A stretch of 64,000 bases of DNA, taken from contig JAFLBM010000019.1 of the NCBI GenBank assembly GCA_017303455.1, positions 35,535 through 99,534 of the forward strand. Reading direction: 5' to 3'. The DNA is from Chitinophagales bacterium. GTDB taxonomy: Bacteria > Bacteroidota > Bacteroidia > Chitinophagales > Chitinophagaceae. Position numbers and translations under genes: made by a program. Below, piece by piece: positions 8,944-17,900 of this stretch. Position 1 is the stretch's first letter. Each line of letters opens with the position of its first letter. Below the pieces are notes generated by a model. It had not been told where the DNA came from, made no database searches, and saw only the letters and a program-made list of their open reading frames with translations.

Positions 8944-8950
8944 TAGTTTA

Positions 8951-10957
8951 TCATTTATTAGCCGGAGCAGTTTCTTTGACTGCATCGGCCTCAGTTTTAC
9001 CTGTGCTGAATGTGAGCGGCACATTGGCGCTGGCAGGGCTAACTCTTATATAACCCTGCATCTCCTGATGCAGTGCTGAACAGAAGTCAGTACAATACAT
9101 TGGGAAAATACCGGCTTTTTCCGGAACCCATTTCAATGTCTGGGTTTCGCCCGGCATGATAAGCAGCTCAGCATTGTTGGCTCCTTTTACCGCAAAACCA
9201 TGGGGCACATCCCAATCCTGCTCCAGGTTGGTAACATGGAAATACACGGTTTCTCCCAGCTTCACACCTTCAATATTATCAGGGGTAAAGTGTGAACGGA
9301 TAGAAGTCATATATACATGCACTTCATTGCCTTTTCGCTCCACTTTCGTTTTGCCTTCGCCCATTGCTACGTAAGGGTGTTTATTTTCTTCCAGTTTGAA
9401 TATCTTCCGGCTATTTTTTATTATCATTTCAGCGGGGATAGCCTCGGCATAATGTGGTTCACCGATAGTGGGGAAATCAAGGATCAACTTCATTTTATCT
9501 CCGCTGATATCATATAATTGTGCACTTTGGGTCAGCTCAGGCCCGGTAGGCAGGTAACGGTCTTTAGTAATCTTATTGTAAGCGATCACATATTTGCCCC
9601 ATGGCTTTTTAGTTGGACCACCGGGTACTGATAAGTGCCCGATAGAATAATATGTCGGTACACGGTCTAGTACTTTCAGGTCTTTTACACTCCATTTTAC
9701 AATTTCAGATGATACGAAAAATGAAGTATATGCATTTCCATTGGCATCAAACTCTGTGTGTAAAGGACCAAGTCCGGGTTTTGAAACCTCGCCATGTAAA
9801 ACAGCCTCATATTTTAGCACAGGAATACCATCATAGTCCCCATCATAATTTTTGGCAGTAATAGCAGCTTGTATTTTAGTGAAGGAGAAAACAGGGATTG
9901 TGGCAGCCAGTTTGCCGCTACCCACTATGTATTCACCGGTAGGATCAGTATCACATCCGTGAGGTGATTTGGGGCAAGGCATAAAGTAAATCATGTCCGG
10001 GCAATCTTTGGGATCAAGTACCAGTACTTCATTGATGATGGAAGAAGTGGCAGTATGTGTGTTATCATCATATTTATTGTGCGCATAGCGAACGGCTTTT
10101 TTCACTCCCTTACCAGCTTTGGCATATTCTTCTGCTTTTTTCCAGTTCACTGCCATGATAAAGTCCTTATCTTTTTGGGAAGCATTTACTTCCAGCAGTG
10201 TATTGGCTTTTTCAGAATTATAACAACTGAAGAAGAACCAACCGGCAGATTTTCCTTTACCGGCACGGGCAAGGTCGAAATTGATGCCAGGTGTTAGAAT
10301 CTGGAAAGCAATATTCATTTCTCCGGATGTTTTATCAATCCCAATAAAACTGACGGTACCTTTAAAATTTTCTTTGTAAGTGTTGATGGGTACATCTTGT
10401 TTATCACCAAGAGGCACACTAAACCTGGTTCCAGCTACCACATATTCAGAATTTTCAGTTATAAAAGGAGAAGAGTGGTTACCGGCACTGTTCGGAATTT
10501 CAATGATCTCTGCAGTGCGGAATGTTTTCAGGTCAATCCGGGCAATGCGGGGTGTATTGTTGGCATTACCAAAAACCCAGCGACCGTCATGTTCACTACC
10601 GGTTACAGATAAGGCAATATGATGAAGGTCATCCCAGGGAACAAACCCGTTCGAAGTGTTCAGCATGGGTTTGGTTTCTTCACTGTAGCCCCATCCTTTT
10701 TCGGGATCAACAGAGAAAACAGGAATAACCCGGAATAAGCGGCCGGAGGGGATACCATATACAGACATTTGTCCGCTGAAACCACCCGACACAAAGTTGT
10801 AAAACTCATCATATTTACCAGGTGCTACAAAAGCTTTTGCAGCCGCATCTCCGCTAACAGCAGATTGGGTGCCTTTGGGTTTACAACCCTGCATCCAAAC
10901 GAGACCAACCGATACGAGTAATACTACCAGTACCGGGTTTAAAAATGTTTTTTTCAT
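8951..10957 (-). CDS. nosZ: Nitrous oxide reductase, clade II (Sec-type) NosZ
   Basis: 668 residues. It reduces N2O to N2 in the periplasm. The N-terminus is a Sec/lipoprotein-type signal (VWMQGC, Cys 25), not a twin-arginine signal, which marks the clade II (atypical) enzymes. A seven-bladed propeller carries CuZ His ligands, including the early pair in PWDDLHHIALS. The C-terminal cupredoxin has the CuA set C-x3-C-x3-H-x2-M (Cys 622, Cys 626, His 630, Met 633). Length is usual for clade II. It is 63 bases downstream of the cytochrome c gene and clearly in the same unit. No key residue appears to be missing. Confidence 0.97.
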   Translation of the reverse strand: MKKTFLNPVLVVLLVSVGLVWMQGCKPKGTQSAVSGDAAAKAFVAPGKYDEFYNFVSGGFSGQMSVYGIPSGRLFRVIPVFSVDPEKGWGYSEETKPMLNTSNGFVPWDDLHHIALSVTGSEHDGRWVFGNANNTPRIARIDLKTFRTAEIIEIPNSAGNHSSPFITENSEYVVAGTRFSVPLGDKQDVPINTYKENFKGTVSFIGIDKTSGEMNIAFQILTPGINFDLARAGKGKSAGWFFFSCYNSEKANTLLEVNASQKDKDFIMAVNWKKAEEYAKAGKGVKKAVRYAHNKYDDNTHTATSSIINEVLVLDPKDCPDMIYFMPCPKSPHGCDTDPTGEYIVGSGKLAATIPVFSFTKIQAAITAKNYDGDYDGIPVLKYEAVLHGEVSKPGLGPLHTEFDANGNAYTSFFVSSEIVKWSVKDLKVLDRVPTYYSIGHLSVPGGPTKKPWGKYVIAYNKITKDRYLPTGPELTQSAQLYDISGDKMKLILDFPTIGEPHYAEAIPAEMIIKNSRKIFKLEENKHPYVAMGEGKTKVERKGNEVHVYMTSIRSHFTPDNIEGVKLGETVYFHVTNLEQDWDVPHGFAVKGANNAELLIMPGETQTLKWVPEKAGIFPMYCTDFCSALHQEMQGYIRVSPASANVPLTFSTGKTEADAVKETAPANK

Positions 10958-11020
10958 ATTAATGATATTTAGCAGTTTAAAAAAAGATCCGGGTTTACCG
11001 GTTGGTTTTCGTTTTCAGTA

Positions 11021-11497
11021 TTACTTTTCCCCATCGTTGCTCCGCATAAACTCAAGTACTTTACGGGCTTCATCGGCAGTGATGTTTTGATTCGGCATAC
11101 GGACAAGGCATAACTCCAGCAATTTTTGTGCTTCAGGGTCTTTTTCAAGCATCATATCCACATTGGTGATCATATTCATGATCCAGGCGGGCTGTCTTCT
11201 TTTTGTAACATCTTTCCAGCCCGGCCCGACCAGTTTTTCTTCTGTGAGTTTGTGACAACTCTGGCATTTCAGTTCATAAGTTGCTTTGCCTGCACTGACC
11301 ATTGCCTGGTCAAGTGGTGTTCCTAATTTGATATCACTTTCTTTTACTTCCGTCCCGTGGATTTCGGGCTGATCTTTGGTCAGTTCCTGTACATCTACAG
11401 GCTTCTCATCTTTTTGTACGCCCTCGTTACCACAGGCAGTTAACAGGAAGAGCCCTGCAGTTGCGAACAGTGCCGCAATAAATGGTTTGTGTTTCAT
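11021..11497 (-). CDS. Mono-haem cytochrome c lipoprotein, first gene of the nos unit
   Basis: 158 residues with a lipoprotein signal ending LTAC (Cys 22), an acidic linker and one haem site CQSCH (Cys 78, Cys 81, His 82). The likely distal Met is in RMPNQNI. It is anchored facing the periplasm and probably carries electrons to NosZ; nosC-like cytochromes start many clade II nos clusters. Upstream, on the minus strand, a Bacteroidota -7 box (TAATTTTG, 11560-11553) is followed by a palindrome at 11526-11543 that would lie at the start of the transcript. nosZ follows after 63 bases. Confidence 0.88.
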   Translation of the reverse strand: MKHKPFIAALFATAGLFLLTACGNEGVQKDEKPVDVQELTKDQPEIHGTEVKESDIKLGTPLDQAMVSAGKATYELKCQSCHKLTEEKLVGPGWKDVTKRRQPAWIMNMITNVDMMLEKDPEAQKLLELCLVRMPNQNITADEARKVLEFMRSNDGEK

Positions 11498-11525
11498 GTG
11501 ACGTTGCTTTTTTAAATTAAAGAAA

Positions 11526-11560
11526 AAGGATATAAATGTCCTTTATTGAAATCAAAATTA
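11526..11560 (-). promoter_or_regulatory. nos promoter -7 box with candidate operator palindrome
   Basis: Read on the minus strand, TAATTTTG (11560-11553) fits TAnnTTTG. Ten bases on, AAGGATAT-AA-ATGTCCTT (11526-11543 on the plus strand) is an 18-base palindrome with one mismatch per arm. This would sit right at or after the transcription start, a normal place for a repressor such as an Rrf2/NsrR protein. The divergent gene at 11665 encodes an Rrf2 protein. Both the site and its link are inference from sequence and position. Confidence 0.55.
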
Positions 11561-11640
11561 TTTAGCCTTAGTCCTGCTGATAGTGATAGCCGTCATTCTT
11601 TGTGATGATGTTAGTCAGGTAATAGCAAAAGGCCTGTCTA

Positions 11641-11648
11641 TAGTTTTG
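11641..11648 (+). promoter_or_regulatory. Probable -7 promoter box of the Rrf2 gene
   Basis: TAGTTTTG matches the Bacteroidota TAnnTTTG box and lies 16 bases before the ATG at 11665, implying a short leader. No good -33 TTTG was found at the expected distance. Confidence 0.4.
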
Positions 11649-11664
11649 TGAGATAATTAAAGGT

Positions 11665-12114
11665 ATGACTTTTTCAAAATCTTTTGGGTATGCTTTGAGA
11701 GGGATATTATATGTGTCTCTGTTGAAGGATGAGCCCAGGAAAATATCTATTGATGAGATTGCCGAAAAATTATCGGTGCCCCGCCATTTTTTAGGTAAGA
11801 TTATGAAGGCGGTAGTGAAGGCGGGTATTCTCAGTTCTACCAGGGGCTTGCAAGGTGGTTTTTTTATCAATGAAAAAACACTGGGTACACCTTTGTTAAC
11901 CATTATCCTGCTTACAGAAGGGAATAACTATTTTAATACCTGCCTGCTCAGTATGCGGAAGTGTAATTCTTCCAACCCCTGTCCCCTGCATAATAAGGTA
12001 GAAGAGCACAAAGACGGGTTGTTGCAAATATATGGACAAACCCTTGTCAGTGATCTGTTACAGGATGACAAAGCTGATTTTATCAAGAGCCTGGCCACAG
12101 TGGAAGCGGCCTGA
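11665..12114 (+). CDS. Rrf2-family regulator with Fe-S cysteines (NsrR-like)
   Basis: 149 residues: an N-terminal winged helix-turn-helix (ALRGILYVSLL ... ISIDEIAEKLSVPRHFLGKIMKAVVKAGILSSTRGLQGGF) typical of Rrf2 proteins, then a loop with three cysteines (Cys 93, Cys 100, Cys 106; spacing C-x6-C-x5-C) suited to a [2Fe-2S] or [4Fe-4S] cluster. NsrR senses NO in this way. It is divergent from the nos unit, whose promoter carries a palindrome, and precedes a RIC gene. This suggests an NO- or redox-responsive repressor of nos and ric; IscR- or RsrR-like sensing is the alternative. The family call is secure, the signal is not. Confidence 0.85.
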   Translation: MTFSKSFGYALRGILYVSLLKDEPRKISIDEIAEKLSVPRHFLGKIMKAVVKAGILSSTRGLQGGFFINEKTLGTPLLTIILLTEGNNYFNTCLLSMRKCNSSNPCPLHNKVEEHKDGLLQIYGQTLVSDLLQDDKADFIKSLATVEAA

Positions 12115-12139
12115 TTGAATAATCTATAAACTACTTATG

Positions 12140-12164
12140 TCCCGGGTCATATCCCGGGATTTTT
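12140..12164 (+). terminator. Intrinsic terminator of the Rrf2 gene
   Basis: TCCCGGG (12140-12146), loop TCATAT, CCCGGGA (12153-12159), followed by a run of Ts to 12164. It starts 25 bases past the stop. Confidence 0.8.
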
Positions 12165-12174
12165 GTATAAGAGA

Positions 12175-12237
12175 AACCCCCGGGGAACCGGGGGTTGTAA
12201 TAGAAACGAAAACCAACGATAGCTCATTTTCATGAGC
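12175..12237. repeat. Two further hairpins between the Rrf2 and ric genes
   Basis: AACCCCCGG (12175-12183), loop GGAA, CCGGGGGTT (12188-12196) is a perfect 9-bp stem. GCTCAT (12222-12227), TTTC, ATGAGC (12232-12237) is a second, 6-bp stem. Together with the terminator these fill much of the 337-base gap between the two genes. The remainder up to 12451 shows no convincing gene; an eight-codon frame at 12366 is too short to support. Confidence 0.5.
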
Positions 12238-12451
12238 CTCATTTAAGTGTATTATCACTTGATGCGCCGAAAATAAAAAGCAAGTGTATTACACCTGCTG
12301 ATCATCGTCATATTAGCGGCTGATTGCTGTCAGCCCGCACTTAATTTGTTATTAAAAGGAGCAACATGTATTTTTTTCATTGCCACCAATGATTTTAATC
12401 AGCTTTTAAGGTCAGATGACTTGCTATTTTGCTCATGAAAGGCTTTCTACT

Positions 12452-13210
12452 ATGCTATCAAGGAACTATCAAAACATAAGCACCGAATCCTGTGCTGCTG
12501 ATATTGTGAAAATGGATTACCGGACGGCCGCCGTTTTCAAGAAGCACGGTATTGAGTACTGTTGCGGGGCGAAATGGCCGCTTAAGATGGTTTGTGAAAC
12601 CAATAATCTTAACCCTGACCATGTACTACAGGATCTCCGGGATGCTGTCCGGGTGATGCAGATACCAGCCCCCCTTCCTTTTAATGACTGGAAAATTGAT
12701 TTTCTGACCGATTACATCACCAATGTGCACCACCAGTACCTGCGCCAGGCCCTGCCTTATATTAAAGAACAACTGGGAAAGTTTGTAGCCGAACATACCA
12801 AGAAATATCCTTACCTGCCTGACCTGGAGAATTATTATAATTTTCTTTATAAAACAATGATCCCTCATTTGCAACAGGAAGAGGAGATCATATTTCCTTA
12901 CGTCAGGCAGATCGCTCATGCGTATGAAAGCAAAGAATCCTATGCCAGCCTGCTGGTCCGGACGCTCCGCAAGCCGGTTGAAGACATGATGCATCATGAA
13001 CATGATACGCTTAAAAAAGTATTGACCCGTTTGAGGAGCCTGACCGGTAATTATATAGCCCCGGACAATGCCTGCACCAGTCACCGGGTGACTTTCTCCC
13101 TTTTGCAGGAGCTGGATGATGATATCGTGCAGCATCTTTACCTCGAAAATGAGGTCCTTTTTCCAAAAGCCATTGCCATGGAAAAAGAACTGCTGCAAAA
13201 GCCGGTGTAG
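12452..13210 (+). CDS. ric: Second RIC/ScdA-type di-iron repair protein
   Basis: About 252 residues from the ATG at 12452. An in-frame ATG at 12416 would add 12 residues; the downstream start aligns better with the other copy. It has the same layout as the protein at 3665: ScdA_N with EYCCGAKWPL, then a hemerythrin-like domain (TNVHHQYLRQALP, HLQQEEEIIFPYV, MHHEHDTLKKVL, HLYLENEVLFPKA). It probably repairs Fe-S or di-iron centres under nitrosative stress. It is preceded by the Rrf2 gene with a terminator between them, so it has its own promoter. The two copies are clearly diverged rather than a recent duplication. Confidence 0.9.
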   Translation: MLSRNYQNISTESCAADIVKMDYRTAAVFKKHGIEYCCGAKWPLKMVCETNNLNPDHVLQDLRDAVRVMQIPAPLPFNDWKIDFLTDYITNVHHQYLRQALPYIKEQLGKFVAEHTKKYPYLPDLENYYNFLYKTMIPHLQQEEEIIFPYVRQIAHAYESKESYASLLVRTLRKPVEDMMHHEHDTLKKVLTRLRSLTGNYIAPDNACTSHRVTFSLLQELDDDIVQHLYLENEVLFPKAIAMEKELLQKPV

Positions 13211-13267
13211 CGGGATTGCCCCCACTTCTTATTTTATAATTAACTTGAGCGGGAAATCATTAGTGGT

Positions 13268-14842
13268 ATGTTCAAGTTAAATAGCCGGGTTATTCTCGGA
13301 TGGTCAGCGTTCATTTTCATATTGGCATTGGCATCTGCCTATGTTTTTCATAGTTATGAACTGGCAGTAAGCGGTTTACTTATCATCATTGTATTAACTG
13401 CGTTCATCCCCGGGTGGAAAGCCACTTTAGCGGCAGGTTTATTCAGCATGATCGTGATGACAGCGTTGCTGCTTTATTTTAAAGAGGAGGACAGTGATAT
13501 TATGAAAGCCATGCTTTCACAGGTCTATTCCCTGCTGGTCATCATTTTTGCAGTGATTATCGTATTTTACCTCAAACGGATGCAGCAAAATTTTGCCCAC
13601 GAGAAAACACATATGATCTCCCTCTTTGAAAATGCCACGGAGGGAATATTACTTACTAACCACTCAGGCCAGATTGTGCTGGCCAACCCGGCAGCAGAAA
13701 AGATGTTTGGTTATTCATCTGATGAATTGGTTGGACAATTGATTGAAAGACTGATTCCGCAGCGGTTTCATCATAAGCATTCCGGGCTCCGGGACGGGTT
13801 TTATAAAGCTCCTTCGAACCGTACCATGGGTACGGGCCGTGACTTATTTGCAAGAAGAAAAGATGACAGCGAATTCCCGGTCGAAGTCAGTCTCAGTCAT
13901 TACCAGCAGAAGAATGAAATGTTTGTGATTGCTTTTATTGTGGATATTACCACCCGGAAAGAAATTGAGCAAAACCTATTGCGGCAGAAAAAGGAGCTGG
14001 AAAAGATCAGTGATGATATACGTAAACTAAATGCACAACTGGAGGGTAAAGTGGAAGAACGGACAATGATCCTGAAAGAAGCCCTGCAACGGCTGGAGCA
14101 ATCCCAGCTGGAAGTAAGCGAAGCACTGGATAAGGAAAAACAACTGAATGAAATCAAGAGCCGTTTTGTATCCATGGCATCTCATGAGTTCAGGACGCCA
14201 CTCAGTACTATTTTATCTTCAGCCACGCTGGTTTCCAAATATCCCGGTACAGAAGACTTTGATAAACGGGAAAGACATATCCGGCGCATCAAAGAATCCG
14301 TTAACCATATGAATGAATTACTGGAGGACTTCTTATCGCTCGGTAAACTGGAGGAAGGAAAAGTGGCCATTACTGTTTCTTCCTTTAATGTAAAAGAGTT
14401 TTTTGATGATGTGATCGATGAAATGAAAACACAATTAAAGCCCGGACAGGAAATTATGTTCAGTTGCGAAGGGCTGGGTCATTTTATGACGGATAAAAGG
14501 ATGATGAAAAATATTTTACTCAACCTGCTTTCTAACGCTATCAAATTCTCCGGGGAAGGAAAAAAGATAATGGTTTGCAGCGATAATCTCGAACATCGTT
14601 TATTTATAAAAGTACAGGATGAAGGGATGGGAATACCACCCGAAGACATTCCTCACCTGTTTGCCACTTTTTTCAGGGGTAAAAATGTAAGTAATATCCA
14701 GGGCACCGGTTTGGGGCTGCCCATCATAAAAAGATACCTGGGTTTATTAAAGGGTGACATAAGGGTGGAAAGTGAACTGGAAAAGGGCACCACCTTCCAT
14801 GTAGAAATGACCCGTCTGAGTCCCGAAGACAGCAGTCTCTGA
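13268..14842 (+). CDS. Membrane PAS-domain sensor histidine kinase
   Basis: 524 residues. Residues 8-100 contain about four transmembrane segments (GWSAFIFILALASAYVF; GLLIIIVLTAFIPGW; LLVIIFAVIIVFYL among them) with no large periplasmic loop. A PAS domain spans about 118-232 (ENATEGILLTNHSGQIVLANPAAEKMFGY), a coiled coil about 232-295, HisKA contains SHEFRTPL with His 306, and HATPase_c has NLLSNAIKFS, DEGMGIP and GTGLGLPII. It autophosphorylates on His 306. No response regulator is adjacent. PAS kinases of this layout often sense redox state, but the signal cannot be read here. It ends at a strong terminator. Confidence 0.92.
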   Translation: MFKLNSRVILGWSAFIFILALASAYVFHSYELAVSGLLIIIVLTAFIPGWKATLAAGLFSMIVMTALLLYFKEEDSDIMKAMLSQVYSLLVIIFAVIIVFYLKRMQQNFAHEKTHMISLFENATEGILLTNHSGQIVLANPAAEKMFGYSSDELVGQLIERLIPQRFHHKHSGLRDGFYKAPSNRTMGTGRDLFARRKDDSEFPVEVSLSHYQQKNEMFVIAFIVDITTRKEIEQNLLRQKKELEKISDDIRKLNAQLEGKVEERTMILKEALQRLEQSQLEVSEALDKEKQLNEIKSRFVSMASHEFRTPLSTILSSATLVSKYPGTEDFDKRERHIRRIKESVNHMNELLEDFLSLGKLEEGKVAITVSSFNVKEFFDDVIDEMKTQLKPGQEIMFSCEGLGHFMTDKRMMKNILLNLLSNAIKFSGEGKKIMVCSDNLEHRLFIKVQDEGMGIPPEDIPHLFATFFRGKNVSNIQGTGLGLPIIKRYLGLLKGDIRVESELEKGTTFHVEMTRLSPEDSSL

Positions 14843-14848
14843 ACAAAA

Positions 14849-14895
14849 ATCCCCTCTTCTGAATATTTTCTTTCAGAAGAGGGGATCAATTTTTT
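14849..14895 (+). terminator. Strong intrinsic terminator of the PAS kinase gene
   Basis: A perfect 15-bp stem: ATCCCCTCTTCTGAA (14849-14863) and its complement at 14872-14886, then TTTTTT at 14890-14895. Confidence 0.9.
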
Positions 14896-14928
14896 ACTGT
14901 ATGTGTCAACCCAACAACTGGAATAGCA

Positions 14929-14959
14929 GTCAAATTTCTTCTAAAGAAAGAAATTTGAC
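14929..14959 (-). terminator. Hairpin just after the tolB-like gene
   Basis: GTCAAATTTCTT (14929-14940) pairs perfectly with AAGAAATTTGAC (14948-14959). It is 5 bases past the stop of the minus-strand gene at 14965. There is no clear T run, so it is a weak terminator or a message-end structure. Confidence 0.5.
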
Positions 14960-14964
14960 CTGGT

Positions 14965-17900
14965 TTAGAAATCAAATCCCATTGCAAAATACCATTGTGG
15001 TTTGCCCCTGAATACGCCTTTCAGCTCCCAGGCTGCATCCAGCCGCAGGAAATAACCCAACAAAGTACTGCGGGCTCCAAAACCATACCCACCGGCAAAA
15101 GGACCAATACCGCCTGCTTTGATCTGCACCGATACCGGGATATTTGGTTGGGAGTAAATCACACCGGGTCTTTCAATATCCAGCGGACTTCCTGTCCAGG
15201 CTGCACCCAGGTCCAGGAACTGAACGATCTGGAAATTCCGGAGAAAAGCATTGTTGATCGGCTTATTAAATAAGGTCGAAAAAACAGGCACTCTTATTTC
15301 GCTGTTGATCACAAAGGCATTGTTTCCGTTTGATACGTTTTGTGAAAAACCCCGCAGGTTCACAGCCAGTGACTGGTAGGTATAAGTAACGTTAGGGTCA
15401 GGCTGGTTCGCATTGTTGAATTTGGGTGAGAACCAGTTGTCAACACCACCCAAATAATAGATCACTTTCTGATCTCCCCAGGAAAAATCACCGGCAGCAC
15501 GAACAGCCCAGATCGCATTGCGATATATAGGCAGGTAATGACGGGCATCAAAACCTACGTTGAAGATCAGTTTACCATCTGTAACTTCATCACTCTTTAG
15601 CTGGGTAAAGAAATCGGTGAATATCTTATACCGCAACCCTTTCCAGATATTGGTGGCCGGGTTGATGGTATTATCATATACATACTCCATGCTCAACTGG
15701 CCATAGGTAGTTTTGAAATCGGGTTCTTCCAGCAACTGGCGGTTCAGCGATTTAAAGGAGATGCGGTTGAAACGGGGTCCCACGGAAGCACGGAGACTGC
15801 GGATCCTGTCTAACGGGTACCTTAGATTGGCGAGATAGTAGCTTTCAAATTCTTTGGCCACATCATAATCGATCACCTGGCGATAATAGGTGATACCCCA
15901 GTCCAGCCGTTTGCGCTGGTTGGTAAAATTGAAGAACACATCATTATCCACCAGGTTGGAAGCAATACGGATACCACCGGTAAATTTATAATCTTCCATC
16001 AGGTCGGAGGTTCCCATCCGGATCAGGCCATTGAATGAATTGCCATTGGATAAGTAAACGGGACCTGCACCACCGGCATAGGGCTGGAATTTATTAATGG
16101 TCAGTACAGTGTTGTTAAAACCGGAGACCACATAGTCAGTAAAATATTTCGGCGGACGGTATTCGTACACTTTTGCTTTCCGCAATACTGTTTCCTTTAT
16201 TTCAGCACCGGCATCCATCACTTTACCTGCAGCCGCAGTGGCCGAATCTTTTTTATCGTCCTGGAATTCGCTCTGGAAAAAATCGTTTTGTTTTTTCACT
16301 GAATCCTGGACAACCGGGATATAGTTGGTTGTTTTACCAATTGCTTTCTTTTCTTCTTCCATCAGTTTCTTAACATATTCCGTAGGCCTTGCCGATACAT
16401 TGCGGCGGCGCAGTACGTTCTCATCCACTTTTAAGCGGTACAATAATTTCACATCACCCAGTTTCACCACTTCACTCACCTGCTGGTTATCACCGGCTGT
16501 TCTTGTTTCTAATAAACTGCTCTGGTAATTGGTCAGCGGGAATACATAGGCCGAATCATTGGTTACGGAAACAAAACCAACCGAGTCAATATCTGTTTTA
16601 TCCCATTCCCGCAGCACACTGTCCACTTCACTTACCGGCGGGTTGCGCAATACTTCATCACCAATAAAGACTAATGTATCCAAACCAGCCCTTTCCGTAC
16701 GGAAGAAACCGGCATAGCGGTTATTCACCCCGTTCTCATCACTTACAAATGTGAAGTGTGACATATTATACTGCGAAGGATAACGGGCATTGCCATAGCG
16801 GAGATTGCTCAGTTGTGATATTTGTTTGAAATCAGATTTATTCCAGTTATCAACTAAGAAAATATTAAAGCGTTTGGAAGGTAATGAATCATCACTGCTT
16901 TCGGCATTGGCATGAGGACGGTTGCTGGAGAAAATGATACCGGTCTTATTCGGGAAAGCCACAAAAGACGGGTCCAGGTCATCATACACATCATTTGTTA
17001 CCTGGTCGAAACTTTGTTTGTCGATCTTATACACATACACATCGGTCTGGCCACTGCGGACAGCACTCATCAGCAGGGTGTTATTATCCAGCATGTATTT
17101 CATATCCTGCACCTGGTCAAACATGGGCAGTTCCTGTTTCACCGATTTGATCCGGTTCACCACATCATACACAAACAGTTTCACTTTGCCTTCCTGGCTA
17201 TATAAAACGGCGAGGCGGCTGCCTTTGCCATCCCAGGCTAAGATGGGGTAGTTGGGATTTTTTTCTTCTTCTCTTGTGCGGGAGCCAAACTTCAGCAACA
17301 CTTTACGGCTTACGAAATTTTCCATCAGCACCACGGAGTAAACACCCTGTTTGAATTCCACCACGGCATAGGTAAAACTTCTCGGCACCGGGTTCGCATT
17401 GAAACGGATAAAATCTTTCTTCCCGATCTCTTCGCTGATGGACATCTGTCCTTTCGGGTTATTGCGGCGGCTGCGCAGGTCTTTGAAATAATTCTGCGGC
17501 ACTTCCAGCATAAAATCTTTCAGCAGGTCCTTGAATTTTTTCTTCGCCACTTTCTGCGACGCATTATTCAGGTTGCGGTAGATACGGGCCAGGTAAAAGA
17601 AATAGGTCACTTTGCTTTTACCATATTTATCGGCAATATATTTCCAGAAACCATGACCGGCCAGGTTGGGTTTCTCAAAAGCAAACTGGTAAAAATTATT
17701 GTACTTGCCCGACAGCATCGTGGAGCGGAGATCATCATCTAAAGAAGGGCTCCAGGGTTCAGCGGCGTATTCAATATAACCATCGATCAGCCACTGGGGC
17801 AGGTCCAGCAAAGCCTGGTTGGCAGCAAATTCCCCAAGGTCATCTCCAAAGAGGATATTATCCACCAGCATCTTGGCAATGCCCTGGCGGATCTGGCGGC

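Noticed and set aside
12366..12392. Eight-codon frame after a strong GGAG site before the second ric gene
   Set aside because: Too short to support, and no attenuator-like codon run or hairpin overlap was seen.
12626..13225. 199-codon open frame on the minus strand opposite the second ric gene
   Set aside because: The plus-strand hemerythrin-like protein is clear; the antisense frame has no recognisable features.
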